DNA of 64,000 nt, taken from Ladona fulva. Lineage: Eukaryota > Arthropoda > Insecta > Odonata > Libellulidae. Below the pieces are notes generated by a model. That model was not told the origin of the DNA, did no database searches, and was given only the letters and a program-made list of their open reading frames with translations. How positions within the stretch are numbered: the first letter of the stretch is position 1; the number at the start of each line of letters is the position of its first letter. The stretch is from assembly GCA_000376725.2 (NCBI GenBank), contig KZ308603.1, positions 648,021 to 712,020 of the forward strand, read 5' to 3'. Made by a program: the position numbers and the translations under genes. Positions 1-10,342 of the stretch are shown here, piece after piece.

Positions 1-873
1 AACAAAAGCTTTGAGGCAGTAAAGGCGAGGGTAAGCCTATTACGAACCATTAGTCGAATAAGTCATCCCACGGCCTTAAATGAGTTCTCGGCGTTATTTG
101 TCCCTTAGGCCTGCCTTTCTCAGGACCTCCGCCCGCATTTCGACGAAAAAGAACCCGTTTAAAAGCAATGTTTGGCGCAGGGTCCCGTGTCACTGGACTC
201 AATTCCTTTATTTCCTCTTTTATTTTCCCCAGCCCTAGGTGGCGTTGCCTCGCTGGGTTTTAGTTGGTTGGCCTGCGGCGGCGGAGGTCCCGCCCCTCTC
301 TGCTACACAGATCCATTGTTAGGACGTCTGCCGGAGGTGGTCTCCATGCATGGGGGCGGTCGACAGTCTTTTTAACCCCCGCCCCCGCTCCTTGCACCAT
401 TCCGTGTTCATGGTAATACACTTTCCCGGATCCCAACCTCCCTGTTTTTTAATTCATCCTTTCCCCCAAAGGACGCGATCTTAATTCTTTTGTTCTCCGC
501 TACGGATTCGGTTTTACATTTTCTCTTCTCCTCTGAGGGGGTCCGGGCCAAATCGACTTCGAGGACAATCCATCCGGATTCCTTTCGGGGTGTTCAATTA
601 AATTGATCGCTTGATGGTATGCCCTCTTTTCTGTTTCGACCCCGGTCGTTCAAATCTCAGAACTTGCTCCGCGGAAGATCTTAGAATCACTTATGGTTTT
701 AAAAACAGTATTTAAAGTATCTATTATTGTACGGCAGTTAGTTACTGATTGGCATCCAGCTATGAAGATCCTAGTTCGACTCTTGCAGTACGTAAATGCT
801 AGTAGTTTCTTCCACCTTTTACGACGTCAGTTGTCGGAGATTGCAAATCTATCTTAAGTCTGTCTGTAGAGTC
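1..873. other. Unique sequence, GC-richer, no gene recognised
   Basis: No repeat family of this window and no protein family is recognisable here. Positions 180-560 are richer in G and C than the surroundings and contain a 67-codon open frame (172-375) whose translation looks like chance (Gly/Leu/Pro rich, no domain). The block could be unique intronic or intergenic DNA. Nothing else can be said from the sequence. Confidence 0.4.
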
Positions 874-1140
874 TTCAGCCCGAAGGTTTGGTTGAACCTC
901 ATTCCACCTCCATGAGCTACGAAAAGCTTTGGAGAGTGGGCTGAGGTGACTAAGCAAAATGAGGAGTGAGGTAGTTTGCCATCGTATTCCTCATTGAGAC
1001 AGAATGCTATATGACAAAGAAAAACCTTTTATAGCATTCAAATAGGAGATACCTTAATCAATGTCATTATTTAGCATCACTTATACCTCAGTAGCTTTAA
1101 TATGACCATTTATGGCATATTTATGGAAAAAATGAGAGAA
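874..1140 (+). repeat. Dispersed repeat F1, copy a
   Basis: First copy of an unclassified repeat (F1) seen at least six times in the window. It starts with TTCAGCCCGAAGG, passes through a conserved core (ATGAGGAGTGAGGTAG) and a second conserved block (CATTATTTAGCATCAC..TACCTCAGTAG), and fades into GGAAAAAATGAGAGAA. It has no long open frame, no clear terminal inverted repeat and no good tRNA B box, so SINE, MITE or truncated LINE tail all remain possible. Its end abuts copy b directly. Confidence 0.7.
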
Positions 1141-1398
1141 GCAAGCTGAGGAGTGAGATTGTTTACCATTGCTTTCTTCACTAAGACAGAGTGCTAGTTG
1201 ACTAGTGATACCTTTCATATAATTCGAAAAGGAGGGACCTTAATCAATGCCATTATTTAGCATCACTCATACCTCAGTAGTTTTAATATTATCAAAGCCT
1301 TGGAAAAACTGAGACAAAAGTAAATGAAAGACACATTCTTCTCTACCTTGTACCAAAAGGCAAATGAAAAATATCCCATTCATAATGGTATGGCAGCA
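1141..1398 (+). repeat. Dispersed repeat F1, copy b (5'-truncated, tandem with a)
   Basis: This begins inside the F1 core (CTGAGGAGTGAG) with the first ~90 bases missing, directly after copy a. It carries the shared block CATTATTTAGCATCACTC and ACCTCAGTAG, then the 3' block with AAATGAAAGACACATTCTTC and ACCAAAAGGCAAATGAAAAA, which recurs in the copies at 5.7 kb and 17.8 kb. The head-to-tail order suggests a local tandem duplication or an insertion into a sister copy. Confidence 0.7.
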
Positions 1399-2337
1399 AT
1401 AAGCTATCTTAAGTAAGGAAATAAAAAGAAAAATCTTTAAAAATCACCTCATCTACTACTTCATTTCGCTTAATGGAATTCATTTGTTTTCTAGTGGAAA
1501 TTCAAGAACATCCGAAATTGATGCATTTCAAAGATTCTGAATTAAGTTGGAAAGTTTTATCGTAGTACTGGATCTCCCGCAGTAACGAAGTCCAATGTTT
1601 CAGTTTAAATCTCACGTTAGCTATTCCACAAAATATGAATAAATATGAATCAGTTTCATCTACTATCTCATTCCTAATTTCCATACAAATTTGTTTCGTA
1701 CATTTTGAATGAGAATATTCTCCCTTGCGACCATCATTCCCATCTCGGACTGAAACGAGTGCATCCGTGAAATGATGATGTAAAAAACGGACTCAATGAA
1801 TTGGAACCATAGCAACGAACACGACTTACATTCTCCGCTGGACGCGGTGCATAAGGTACGATAGGGCTGTGTTTATATCTCAAGTTGCTGCGCACGATAA
1901 ATATTGCTGCTTAGTGTCTCAAACCGTGTGCATCCTCTGCATTCCGATTATACCCACGCGAGTTTCCTAAACTTTGCCCGAGCTCATTCGAGCTGTGCAA
2001 ATACGGAATGTTTTGCTACCGCATCCCTGAAAGGCGTCTGTAATCGTTCTCGCATGAAATGTAACGCATTTCAGCGAAATGGAGTTGAATTTCCTTGTGC
2101 AGGAAAGATTGAACTTTCACTACACCATTTGCGCTCGATGTAGTTTCCGCGCATGACTTTTAGTTGGCCAATTTACGGCGAAGGTTATAAATAATGTGAA
2201 ATTTACCGTTTATTTTCTTTTTTTTATGTTGCGTTGACGTACTAGATACGAAGAGTAAAAAATATAAACTCTGTAAAAAGAATTGTAAATACGTAAATAA
2301 CAATGTTGCGTTTTCGCTACTTCGGCCGAAACTAGTC
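1399..2337. other. No recognised feature
   Basis: AT-rich unique sequence with short chance open frames on both strands. Around 1740-2160 it is less AT-rich and includes a 79-codon open frame (1904-2143) with no recognisable motif. It ends at the single N at 2338. Confidence 0.35.
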
Positions 2338-2338
2338 N
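2338..2338. other. Single N: assembly join
   Basis: One undetermined base. The bases immediately to its right (from 2339) are the first bases of duplicated segment A. The bases to its left occur nowhere else in the window that I can see. A lone N of this sort usually marks a scaffold join with unresolved gap size. Confidence 0.8.
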
Positions 2339-2357
2339 GATAAATGTAATAATTTAG

Positions 2358-2502
2358 TATGAATTCCTTCTGGCACGACCTTGTGGTCGCGTAAAACAAT
2401 AAATGATAAAACATTGCCTGATGATGACGCGACAAAACCTAGGTCGCCAATAAAGCAATATTTAGTGGTACGGGTAAATTTTTTATCATTTATCGTTTTA
2501 CA
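2358..2502. mobile_element. 145-bp insertion in F1, 11-bp target duplication (copy A)
   Basis: The 11-mer TAATAATTTAG occurs at 2347-2357 and again at 2503-2513. Other F1 copies read straight through this point (CATTATTTAGCATCAC at ~1060 and ~1250), so they act as empty sites. The inserted 145 bases start TATGAATTCC, include the hairpin CGACCTTGTGGTCG, and then the TIR element at 2391-2501. The equivalent insertion lies at 5457-5601 in copy B. Confidence 0.75.
2391..2501. mobile_element. 111-bp MITE-like element with 21-bp TIRs (copy A)
   Basis: The left end reads GTAAAACAATAAATGATAAA, and the right end is its reverse complement with a single change (GTAAAACGATAAATGATAAA). The interior holds a smaller stem GCGAC/GTCGC. 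Copies lie at 5490-5600 and 8518-8628. There is no coding capacity, so it would be non-autonomous if mobile. It may be only part of the 145-bp insertion rather than an independent element. Confidence 0.6.
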
Positions 2503-3260
2503 TAATAATTTAGCATCGCTCATAACTCTATAGCTGCCATATCATTACAAGAACAAGACTAAGACAATGTAAATTAGAGAATTTTTTCTCTATTCCGTAC
2601 CTAAAAACAAATGGAAAATATTCAATTCCTCGAAATATGGGTACAGAAACAGGAGCTATGCATGTTAGATGAGAGCAATTTTATACAAGGCCATTTTCAT
2701 TTTATCTAAGAAGTGCTGGAAATTGCTGGTTGGAGGTTCACTAATGAAATCATCCCCAAATAACAAACCTCCACCGGAAGTTGTTTAAAGAGAAAGATGA
2801 ATAAATTTGCAGAAAATTGGAACCCTCGGAGCTCTAGCCACGCTGCGTCACGGTTTGTTGCAGTCGAAATCTGCGACGAAACCTCAAATCGGCAACTATT
2901 CACCGAAGGGTTCCATCACGAATAACAGTTCAGTCCGAAAAATCCACTCTAATCCAGCCAAAGTCACTGACACGTAACACTCCGCGCGCGCAGTCGTTGC
3001 TTGTCACCATTGCTTAGTCTAATTCCGCCCAGACACGATCGCAGATTACGCTTTGTAATCACGGATACTGTAAACATCTATGCAAAGGTAATCCTCCTCC
3101 GGGGCAGTAGTTTTACTGCTCCGTTCGTGCGTTAATGTCATTAGCAGTTGAAGTCGAGGTGCCTCTTAGGTGCTCCCATTCCTCCATCCAGGTATCCCAT
3201 AATCCCATTCGTCGCTGACTTTTCCATTTCCTCTTCCCATCTTCCGCACCCTCTTTCACG

Positions 3261-3412
3261 AATTCGACAAATTTAAAAATTTATGATGGAAAAATAATAC
3301 TTGCTAATGATAATGATTCTGCATTAAAAATCAATGGAAAACTTCAACTACATCGTAAAAAGCAAAAACAATCGAAAATGTATGTCTAACATAGCAATTT
3401 CACATTCAACAA
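3261..3412 (+). repeat. Dispersed repeat D, copy 1
   Basis: Diverged match to 58077-58228: both start AATTCGACAAATTTAAAA. They share TTCTGCATTAAAA, a block resembling CATCGTAAAAAG / CACCATAAAGAG, and GTCT(C/A)TAACATA(G/A)C(A/C)ATTTCA in order over about 150 bases. Class is unknown. Its left edge coincides to within two bases with the point where segment A stops matching B and C. Confidence 0.65.
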
Positions 3413-3697
3413 TTATGTTGAATGTCCCTTTTCTGTTTATTTTTATGAAAGGTTATTTATAATTGTTTTATCTATGCAATAATTTGCCTGACTTGATAGT
3501 TTAAATATCGCCGGGATAAAGTCGCAATATTATTATTATTGTTATTACTTAAAACAATCGTAACAATATGTAAAGGGGAAGTTTTGCAAATTGTATTGGT
3601 TTTTCTTTTTATGATAAAATAAAATGTGTGATAAGCTTCTCTAGATAGAGCCTTTTGCCTATATTGAGCGAGTTCAGTTCTAATCAACATGTCATAT
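3413..3697. other. No recognised feature
   Basis: AT-rich DNA with a short (ATT)n tract near 3530-3545. Only chance open frames are present. Confidence 0.3.
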
Positions 3698-4088
3698 ATT
3701 CAGCCCGAAAACCTGTTTGAACCTCAGCCATAAGCTAAGAGCAGCTTTAAAGATAAAATGACGCTTACCAGGCAAGATGAGGAGTAAAGGAATTTAGCCA
3801 TTATTTGCTCACCTTGCGAATGAGCTCTAGTGTGTAAAAGTGAGTGTAAGTTACCAGAGAGTGGAAAACGAAATTAATAATTCTGTGAAATGGCCTAATA
3901 AATAGCGATAGTCATTCAATAAGGAAAAATCAGATTGAATGCCATTATTTTCTATCAACCTTACTTCAGTAGCATTTTTACTACCGCAATTATGATCTAG
4001 GCTGAAGAAAAAGCGTAAGGATGATACATGTTTCTCTATCCCATACCGAAAGAAAAATTGTTAATATTGTATAACATAAGATGTGGAA
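3698..4088 (+). repeat. Dispersed repeat F1, copy c
   Basis: Full-length-looking, more diverged F1 copy. It has the start ATTCAGCCCGAAAACCTG, the core AAGATGAGGAGTAAAGG, the block CCATTATTTTCTATCAACC and TTCAGTAGCATTTTT, and the 3' block with CATACCGAAAGAAAAATTG. It suggests an element length near 390 bp. Confidence 0.65.
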
Positions 4089-5245
4089 CTATTAACGTGT
4101 TCAGTTTGCACCATCCATTCAGAACACACAATTTATTATAAGCCTTAAGAATATCTAAGCGGTATGCTCCTGGGTAAAATAGTAATACTTTAAGATACGC
4201 CGGACTATCTTTGTTTAAATGACGCAAAATTCAAGAATGTGATTTAATTTAACGTAAAATGGAAGCATAAACGAACAGAAATCCTTTAAAATAGTATCTA
4301 ATTCAATGTAAACGGAGATAAAATCGTCTCATCCAGGTATTAATACGATCAATCCTTTAAATTGTTTTTCTGAGCATTATTAACGCTATTTCATTCTCCT
4401 CCGTACTCTGGCTCTTCCTATCCACACTTGAAAATGACGCTTATGCGTCGAAACAAGTCGTGTGTCTCAAGTTGTGAGTTTATGTAGTATTTTGCAAAGT
4501 AATTTTAGATTAAATTTACCAGTTTGTCTCTGAAAAGTGGTTATTTTTTCAACACCTGTATTTCTTCATAGTGCAGAGTTGAATAAGAGAGCAATAAACC
4601 GATGGTAACACAGAAATACACGAACAAGCCTCGGATCAGTCAGATGGATCTATTAGTGTACTTTACGGAATACTGAAAATCGACGGTGGCTTTGAAACTC
4701 AGAGAATTGTAATTCTGCGCCGGCGATTTTCCGTTAAAAACGGTGTCCATGACCTTAGCCCTCGAGCACATTCACTCCAATGGAAAGTCTCCTCTCATCC
4801 GATGGCATGAAAGGTAATTTTTTCGAAAAATATCAGAGAAAAGCTGAGCTGTACGCCCAAAATACTCGTACCTAATCCCTCGACTTTCAAAATTGATTTT
4901 AGCTTCCTACGATTTACTTACGGCAGGATAAATACAAAAGTGAGTCACTCTAACATTCTAGTGAGTTTACGTAGGTGTAGTGGAAAAATATACGATAGCT
5001 TCCTTTTTTGGTTAGAATAAGACTAATTAATAATTTCTAATATTATTGAAATTAAAGTATTTTACGATTAAAAAAAGGAAATGCAGATAAGAGTATAGTC
5101 AGCACTTAACATGGAAAAATCTAATGAGAAAATAACAATACAAAACAACGAATGACATTTTTCGATTGGGCAATAATCTTCTCCCTAAAATATGAATTAC
5201 TCTGATCGAATTACCTAGGTATTTCTAATGTCACAAGTCATAATA
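4089..5245. other. Mostly unrecognised, with a bulged hairpin at 4422-4464
   Basis: AT-rich DNA. The one structure I see is a bulged hairpin around 4422-4464: an outer stem CACACTTG/CAAGTCGTGTG and an inner stem GACGC/GCGTC with unpaired A-rich and GAAA segments between them. The rest (4465-5245) shows no repeat of this window and no protein-like frame. Confidence 0.4.
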
Positions 5246-5739
5246 TCCGAGCCCCTCAATCATATTCTATCAACAACAGTATAGAGGAGATGAGGCTTAC
5301 TAGGTAAGATGGGGAGTGAGGTAGTTTGATAGATTTCGTCATTTATTGAAAAGGATGTAAGTTGGAAACTTTCACGTTAATACAGCTAAACGGCACCATG
5401 AAAAGCATTTTCATACCATTCAATAAAGAGCGAAAAAGATAAATGTAATAATTTAGTATGAATTCCTTCTGGCACGACCTTGTGGTCGCGTAAAACAATA
5501 AATGATAAAACATTGCCTGATGATGACGCGACAAAACCTAGGTCGCCAATAAAGCAATATTTAGTGGTACGGGTAAATTTTTTATCATTTATCGTTTTAC
5601 ATAATAATTTAGCATCGCTCATAACTCTATAGCTGCCATATCATTACAAGAACAAGACTAAGACAATGTAAATTAGAGAATTTTTTCTCTATTCCGTACC
5701 TAAAAACAAATGGAAAATATTCAATTCCTCGAAATATGG
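5246..5739 (+). repeat. Dispersed repeat F1, copy d, interrupted
   Basis: F1 copy that starts diverged near 5246 and has the core TAAGATGGGGAGTGAGGTAG. It is interrupted at 5457-5601 by the 145-bp insertion and resumes at CATCGCTCATAAC, running to the 3' block ACCTAAAAACAAATGGAAAA. Its second half belongs to duplicated segment B. Confidence 0.7.
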
Positions 5740-7314
5740 GTACAGAAACAGGAGCTATGCATGTTAGATGAGAGCAATTTTATACAAGGCCATTTTCATT
5801 TTATCTAAGAAGTGCTGGAAATTGCTGGTTGGAGGTTCACTAATGAAATCATCCCCAAATAACAAACCTCCACCGGAAGTTGTTTAAAGAGAAAGATGAA
5901 TAAATTTGCAGAAAATTGGAACCCTCGGAGCTCTAGCCACGCTGCGTCACGGTTTGTTGCAGTCGAAATCTGCGACGAAACCTCAAATCGGCAACTATTC
6001 ACCGAAGGGTTCCATCACGAATAACAGTTCAGTCCGAAAAATCCACTCTAATCCAGCCAAAGTCACTGACACGTAACACTCCGCGCGCGCAGTCGTTGCT
6101 TGTCACCATTGCTTAGTCTAATTCCGCCCAGACACGATCGCAGATTACGCTTTGTAATCACGGATACTGTAAACATCTATGCAAAGGTAATCCTCCTCCG
6201 GGGCAGTAGTTTTACTGCTCCGTTCGTGCGTTAATGTCATTAGCAGTTGAAGTCGAGGTGCCTCTTAGGTGCTTCCATTCCTCCATCCAGGTATCCCATA
6301 ATCCCATTCGTCGCTGACTTTTCCATTTCCTCTTCCCATCTTCCGCACCCTCTTTCACACGGACGGTGAGTGGCGGGGGGTGCCTTTTTTTATTTCCCCA
6401 TCGAGGGCCTCCGACGAGTCCTTACCCTGCGTCTCCATTAGATTTCACCGCGCTCCACCGACCTCGTGCTCTCCCCTCACTTCATTTCTGCCCGAAAAAG
6501 CGGAGATCATTCATCGGTGAGCAGAAGAACAGAAAAAAATGAATATCGCCCGGGAAAGAGTGCGTTATATCTCCATTTTTGTCCTCCCTCCTGCATATCT
6601 GAACTCTCTTTCCACCACATCCTTCTTCCCTTTCTCTTTTACTCTTCCTTAATGTCTTCCAAAGTAATCACAAAGAACACAAAAACGCGTACTATTTCAT
6701 ATTTTAAATCACTAAAGTAGAATGTGATCGGTTTCGAGGTGACAATCTCATCATCATGCCCTTCATCGAGACGCCATATTTCTCTTTCTTGAATTCGGTT
6801 TTTGAATACGTAGTACCCATTTTGTGCTCGTCTCCATGTTTAACGGGGATAAGTAACACCGTGCTTCACTTGAAAATTTTTCAAAAAGAGGTCCAATAGC
6901 ACGAAGTTACCAGTTAGTGAATTTATTGCAAAGGTTAATAAAAGGTTTGGAATATTTAAACACCGATGCACGATAATCTCCTCAAGACAGTATTACTCTA
7001 AGAACTAGGTCACGGGAATTCAAAACTTATTAGTCCCCGTACACCCATAGCTTTTCGTAAATTATACCTTAACCCCCATAAATTAAGATGAAACATAAAT
7101 TATAAAGTTTCTTATACACATTCAAAAACACGCATGGACGTTCCCACATAGGCTAGAAGAATGAATCGACATGGATATTCTGATAAGAGGTAAGAGAAGA
7201 TATAAATCCTTATGGAGCGTTACAGTAGCATTTAATAATTATTTAGCCACTCTTCACTCTTATCCTGGAGGTTTTCTCTGCGACCCCAGGGGACGAGAGT
7301 ATCTCTAATTAGGA
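5438..7314 (+). repeat. Segmental repeat copy B (longest)
   Basis: Positions 5438-6358 match copy A. Positions 5489-7314 match copy C (8517-10342) at a constant offset of 3028, with only two differences noticed by eye (near 6273 and at 6404). It contains half of an F1 element, the 145-bp insertion at 5457-5601, a G-rich tract (GGCGGGGGG near 6373), a pyrimidine-rich stretch at 6570-6650 and otherwise unique-looking DNA. An 84-codon plus frame (6466-6720) recurs in C with no recognisable domain. Confidence 0.95.
5490..5600. mobile_element. 111-bp MITE-like element (copy B)
   Basis: Same element as at 2391-2501, with both 21-bp terminal inverted repeats intact. It is nested in the insertion bounded by TAATAATTTAG at 5446-5456 and 5602-5612. 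Confidence 0.6.
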
Positions 7315-7625
7315 AAATAAAAATTCTCTTTCCTTAGACGTGATTTTAAAGTGCCAAATATCAAAGAAATGACCAGACGATTTTATTAGAAATTTATGCT
7401 GGATTACGTTCAATCTTTAAAACTCCCACCACCAGCTTTGACATTGCATTTACGGGTTCGACATTTTTTCTCCGGTATTCGCGTTTAGTCATTATTTCTC
7501 CAGCATTGTGAGTCGTTACATTAATTACCCGGATTTAATTTGTGGATTTAAATAAATAATAACTGTAAGTGTGAATTTTGTGCAATCATTGAAAAGAGAC
7601 CAAATTTGCTACTTCTATGCATCAA
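7315..7625. other. No recognised feature
   Basis: AT-rich spacer between segment B and a LINE tail. No repeat or protein-like frame is seen. Confidence 0.3.
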
Positions 7626-7697
7626 GAAACTAATAGGGTAAATTAGGTAAGGTGTTAATACACCCCCTGCCATGCGCCACTGGCGGCTTGCGGGATA
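7626..7697 (+). mobile_element. LINE 3' end fragment, copy 3
   Basis: About 70 bases match the 3' end of the CR1/Jockey-like element at 52.1 kb. They run from GGGTAAATTAGG (end of the coding region) through ACACCCCCTGCCATGCGCC to GGCGGCTTGCGGG. It is severely 5'-truncated, as is usual for this class. Confidence 0.65.
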
Positions 7698-8516
7698 CAA
7701 TTCTAAATCTAAAGCTCCTTGACCTAGGCCGAATTACATGCGGCAGATGATGGCTGTTCGGAATTATGATGGAATGAAGCTGTTGGAAAGAAACTCGATG
7801 GCTCGGAGAGCTGCGAAAAATCTATACTCGGATAGATAAATTGCTCAGGGCAAGATATACTGATAGCTCCAACTTGCTGTAACCTTTACTTCTTTTTTAA
7901 ACTTGCATGAATAACCTTTTCCTATTCCTATTGACGACATATTCCAAATATGTCTTACATTTTAATTCAATCTGGTACTCTACTTGCTGAACTTGGAAGT
8001 CGATCACAATATAACGCTAATCAAAAAGTTTCACTTCGCTTTAATTAAAAGAAAGGACGGAGTCAGCGGCACGTAAATTGTTTTTCCTGAATGAATGCTT
8101 ATTACTTATTTCATAATTTATTGATCTGTTCACCAATTTGTCATTTTTTCCCTAAATGAATAGCTCTATCGTATTTAAAACTGTCGCAATCTATTCTTTT
8201 CACGAACTCAACGTGAGCTAGAAATGAACTGGCTGGAAACTAATAATAGATAGATACGAATGACAAGGACTATAATACTACAATCGCGAATACAAGAACT
8301 TTTGCTTTTATACATTTGAGAATAGGGCAACCCTTTAATACTCCGTTATTGTATTTAACGGGATTTACTGATTGGTATAAACTTTAAAATTTGAGTTATA
8401 ATGGTTTTTACTCTTTAATAGTTTAATAAATGCTTTTGGAAACATTGAATTATTTTCTCTAGAGGTTCTTCTTATTATTAAGAGCCATCCTGCTGAAATG
8501 ATCGCCATATATTAAA
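7698..8516. other. No recognised feature
   Basis: AT-rich unique DNA with no repeat of this window and no protein-like frame. It ends where segment C begins, one base before the left TIR of the 111-bp element. Confidence 0.3.
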
Positions 8517-10342
8517 CGTAAAACAATAAATGATAAAACATTGCCTGATGATGACGCGACAAAACCTAGGTCGCCAATAAAGCAATATTTAGTGGTACGG
8601 GTAAATTTTTTATCATTTATCGTTTTACATAATAATTTAGCATCGCTCATAACTCTATAGCTGCCATATCATTACAAGAACAAGACTAAGACAATGTAAA
8701 TTAGAGAATTTTTTCTCTATTCCGTACCTAAAAACAAATGGAAAATATTCAATTCCTCGAAATATGGGTACAGAAACAGGAGCTATGCATGTTAGATGAG
8801 AGCAATTTTATACAAGGCCATTTTCATTTTATCTAAGAAGTGCTGGAAATTGCTGGTTGGAGGTTCACTAATGAAATCATCCCCAAATAACAAACCTCCA
8901 CCGGAAGTTGTTTAAAGAGAAAGATGAATAAATTTGCAGAAAATTGGAACCCTCGGAGCTCTAGCCACGCTGCGTCACGGTTTGTTGCAGTCGAAATCTG
9001 CGACGAAACCTCAAATCGGCAACTATTCACCGAAGGGTTCCATCACGAATAACAGTTCAGTCCGAAAAATCCACTCTAATCCAGCCAAAGTCACTGACAC
9101 GTAACACTCCGCGCGCGCAGTCGTTGCTTGTCACCATTGCTTAGTCTAATTCCGCCCAGACACGATCGCAGATTACGCTTTGTAATCACGGATACTGTAA
9201 ACATCTATGCAAAGGTAATCCTCCTCCGGGGCAGTAGTTTTACTGCTCCGTTCGTGCGTTAATGTCATTAGCAGTTGAAGTCGAGGTGCCTCTTAGGTGC
9301 TCCCATTCCTCCATCCAGGTATCCCATAATCCCATTCGTCGCTGACTTTTCCATTTCCTCTTCCCATCTTCCGCACCCTCTTTCACACGGACGGTGAGTG
9401 GCGGGGGGTGCCTTTTTTTATTTCCCCATCGTGGGCCTCCGACGAGTCCTTACCCTGCGTCTCCATTAGATTTCACCGCGCTCCACCGACCTCGTGCTCT
9501 CCCCTCACTTCATTTCTGCCCGAAAAAGCGGAGATCATTCATCGGTGAGCAGAAGAACAGAAAAAAATGAATATCGCCCGGGAAAGAGTGCGTTATATCT
9601 CCATTTTTGTCCTCCCTCCTGCATATCTGAACTCTCTTTCCACCACATCCTTCTTCCCTTTCTCTTTTACTCTTCCTTAATGTCTTCCAAAGTAATCACA
9701 AAGAACACAAAAACGCGTACTATTTCATATTTTAAATCACTAAAGTAGAATGTGATCGGTTTCGAGGTGACAATCTCATCATCATGCCCTTCATCGAGAC
9801 GCCATATTTCTCTTTCTTGAATTCGGTTTTTGAATACGTAGTACCCATTTTGTGCTCGTCTCCATGTTTAACGGGGATAAGTAACACCGTGCTTCACTTG
9901 AAAATTTTTCAAAAAGAGGTCCAATAGCACGAAGTTACCAGTTAGTGAATTTATTGCAAAGGTTAATAAAAGGTTTGGAATATTTAAACACCGATGCACG
10001 ATAATCTCCTCAAGACAGTATTACTCTAAGAACTAGGTCACGGGAATTCAAAACTTATTAGTCCCCGTACACCCATAGCTTTTCGTAAATTATACCTTAA
10101 CCCCCATAAATTAAGATGAAACATAAATTATAAAGTTTCTTATACACATTCAAAAACACGCATGGACGTTCCCACATAGGCTAGAAGAATGAATCGACAT
10201 GGATATTCTGATAAGAGGTAAGAGAAGATATAAATCCTTATGGAGCGTTACAGTAGCATTTAATAATTATTTAGCCACTCTTCACTCTTATCCTGGAGGT
10301 TTTCTCTGCGACCCCAGGGGACGAGAGTATCTCTAATTAGGA
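8517..10342 (+). repeat. Segmental repeat copy C
   Basis: These 1826 bases match 5489-7314 of copy B. The left edge sits at the TIR of the 111-bp element (CGTAAAAC), not at the start of the surrounding insertion. The right edge is the last base before the N at 10343. It includes the 3' half of the F1 copy, the pyrimidine-rich stretch and the same 84-codon chance frame (9494-9748). Confidence 0.95.
8518..8628. mobile_element. 111-bp MITE-like element (copy C)
   Basis: Third copy, both TIRs intact. Here the left flank (ATATTAAAC) differs from copies A and B while the right flank is identical, so the duplication breakpoint lies on the TIR. Confidence 0.6.

Larger units (their letters stand above)
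2339..3259 (+). repeat. Segmental repeat copy A
   Basis: These 921 bases match 5438-6358 at a constant offset of 3099, and from 2390 onward also match copy C at offset 6127. I noticed one difference from copy B (T near 6273 in B where A and C have C). It starts exactly after the N and stops at 3259, where B and C continue but A switches into dispersed repeat D. It contains the 3' part of an F1 element, a nested insertion, and unique-looking DNA including a pyrimidine-rich end. A 65-codon minus frame recurs in all three copies only because the DNA is duplicated. Confidence 0.95.

Noticed and set aside
2706..2903. 65-codon minus frame conserved at 2706, 5805 and 8833
   Set aside because: Conservation is due to DNA-level segmental duplication with near identity. 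It gives no evidence of coding selection.
6466..6720. 84-codon plus frame present twice (also 9494-9748)
   Set aside because: Same reason: it lies inside duplicated segments B and C and has no domain.
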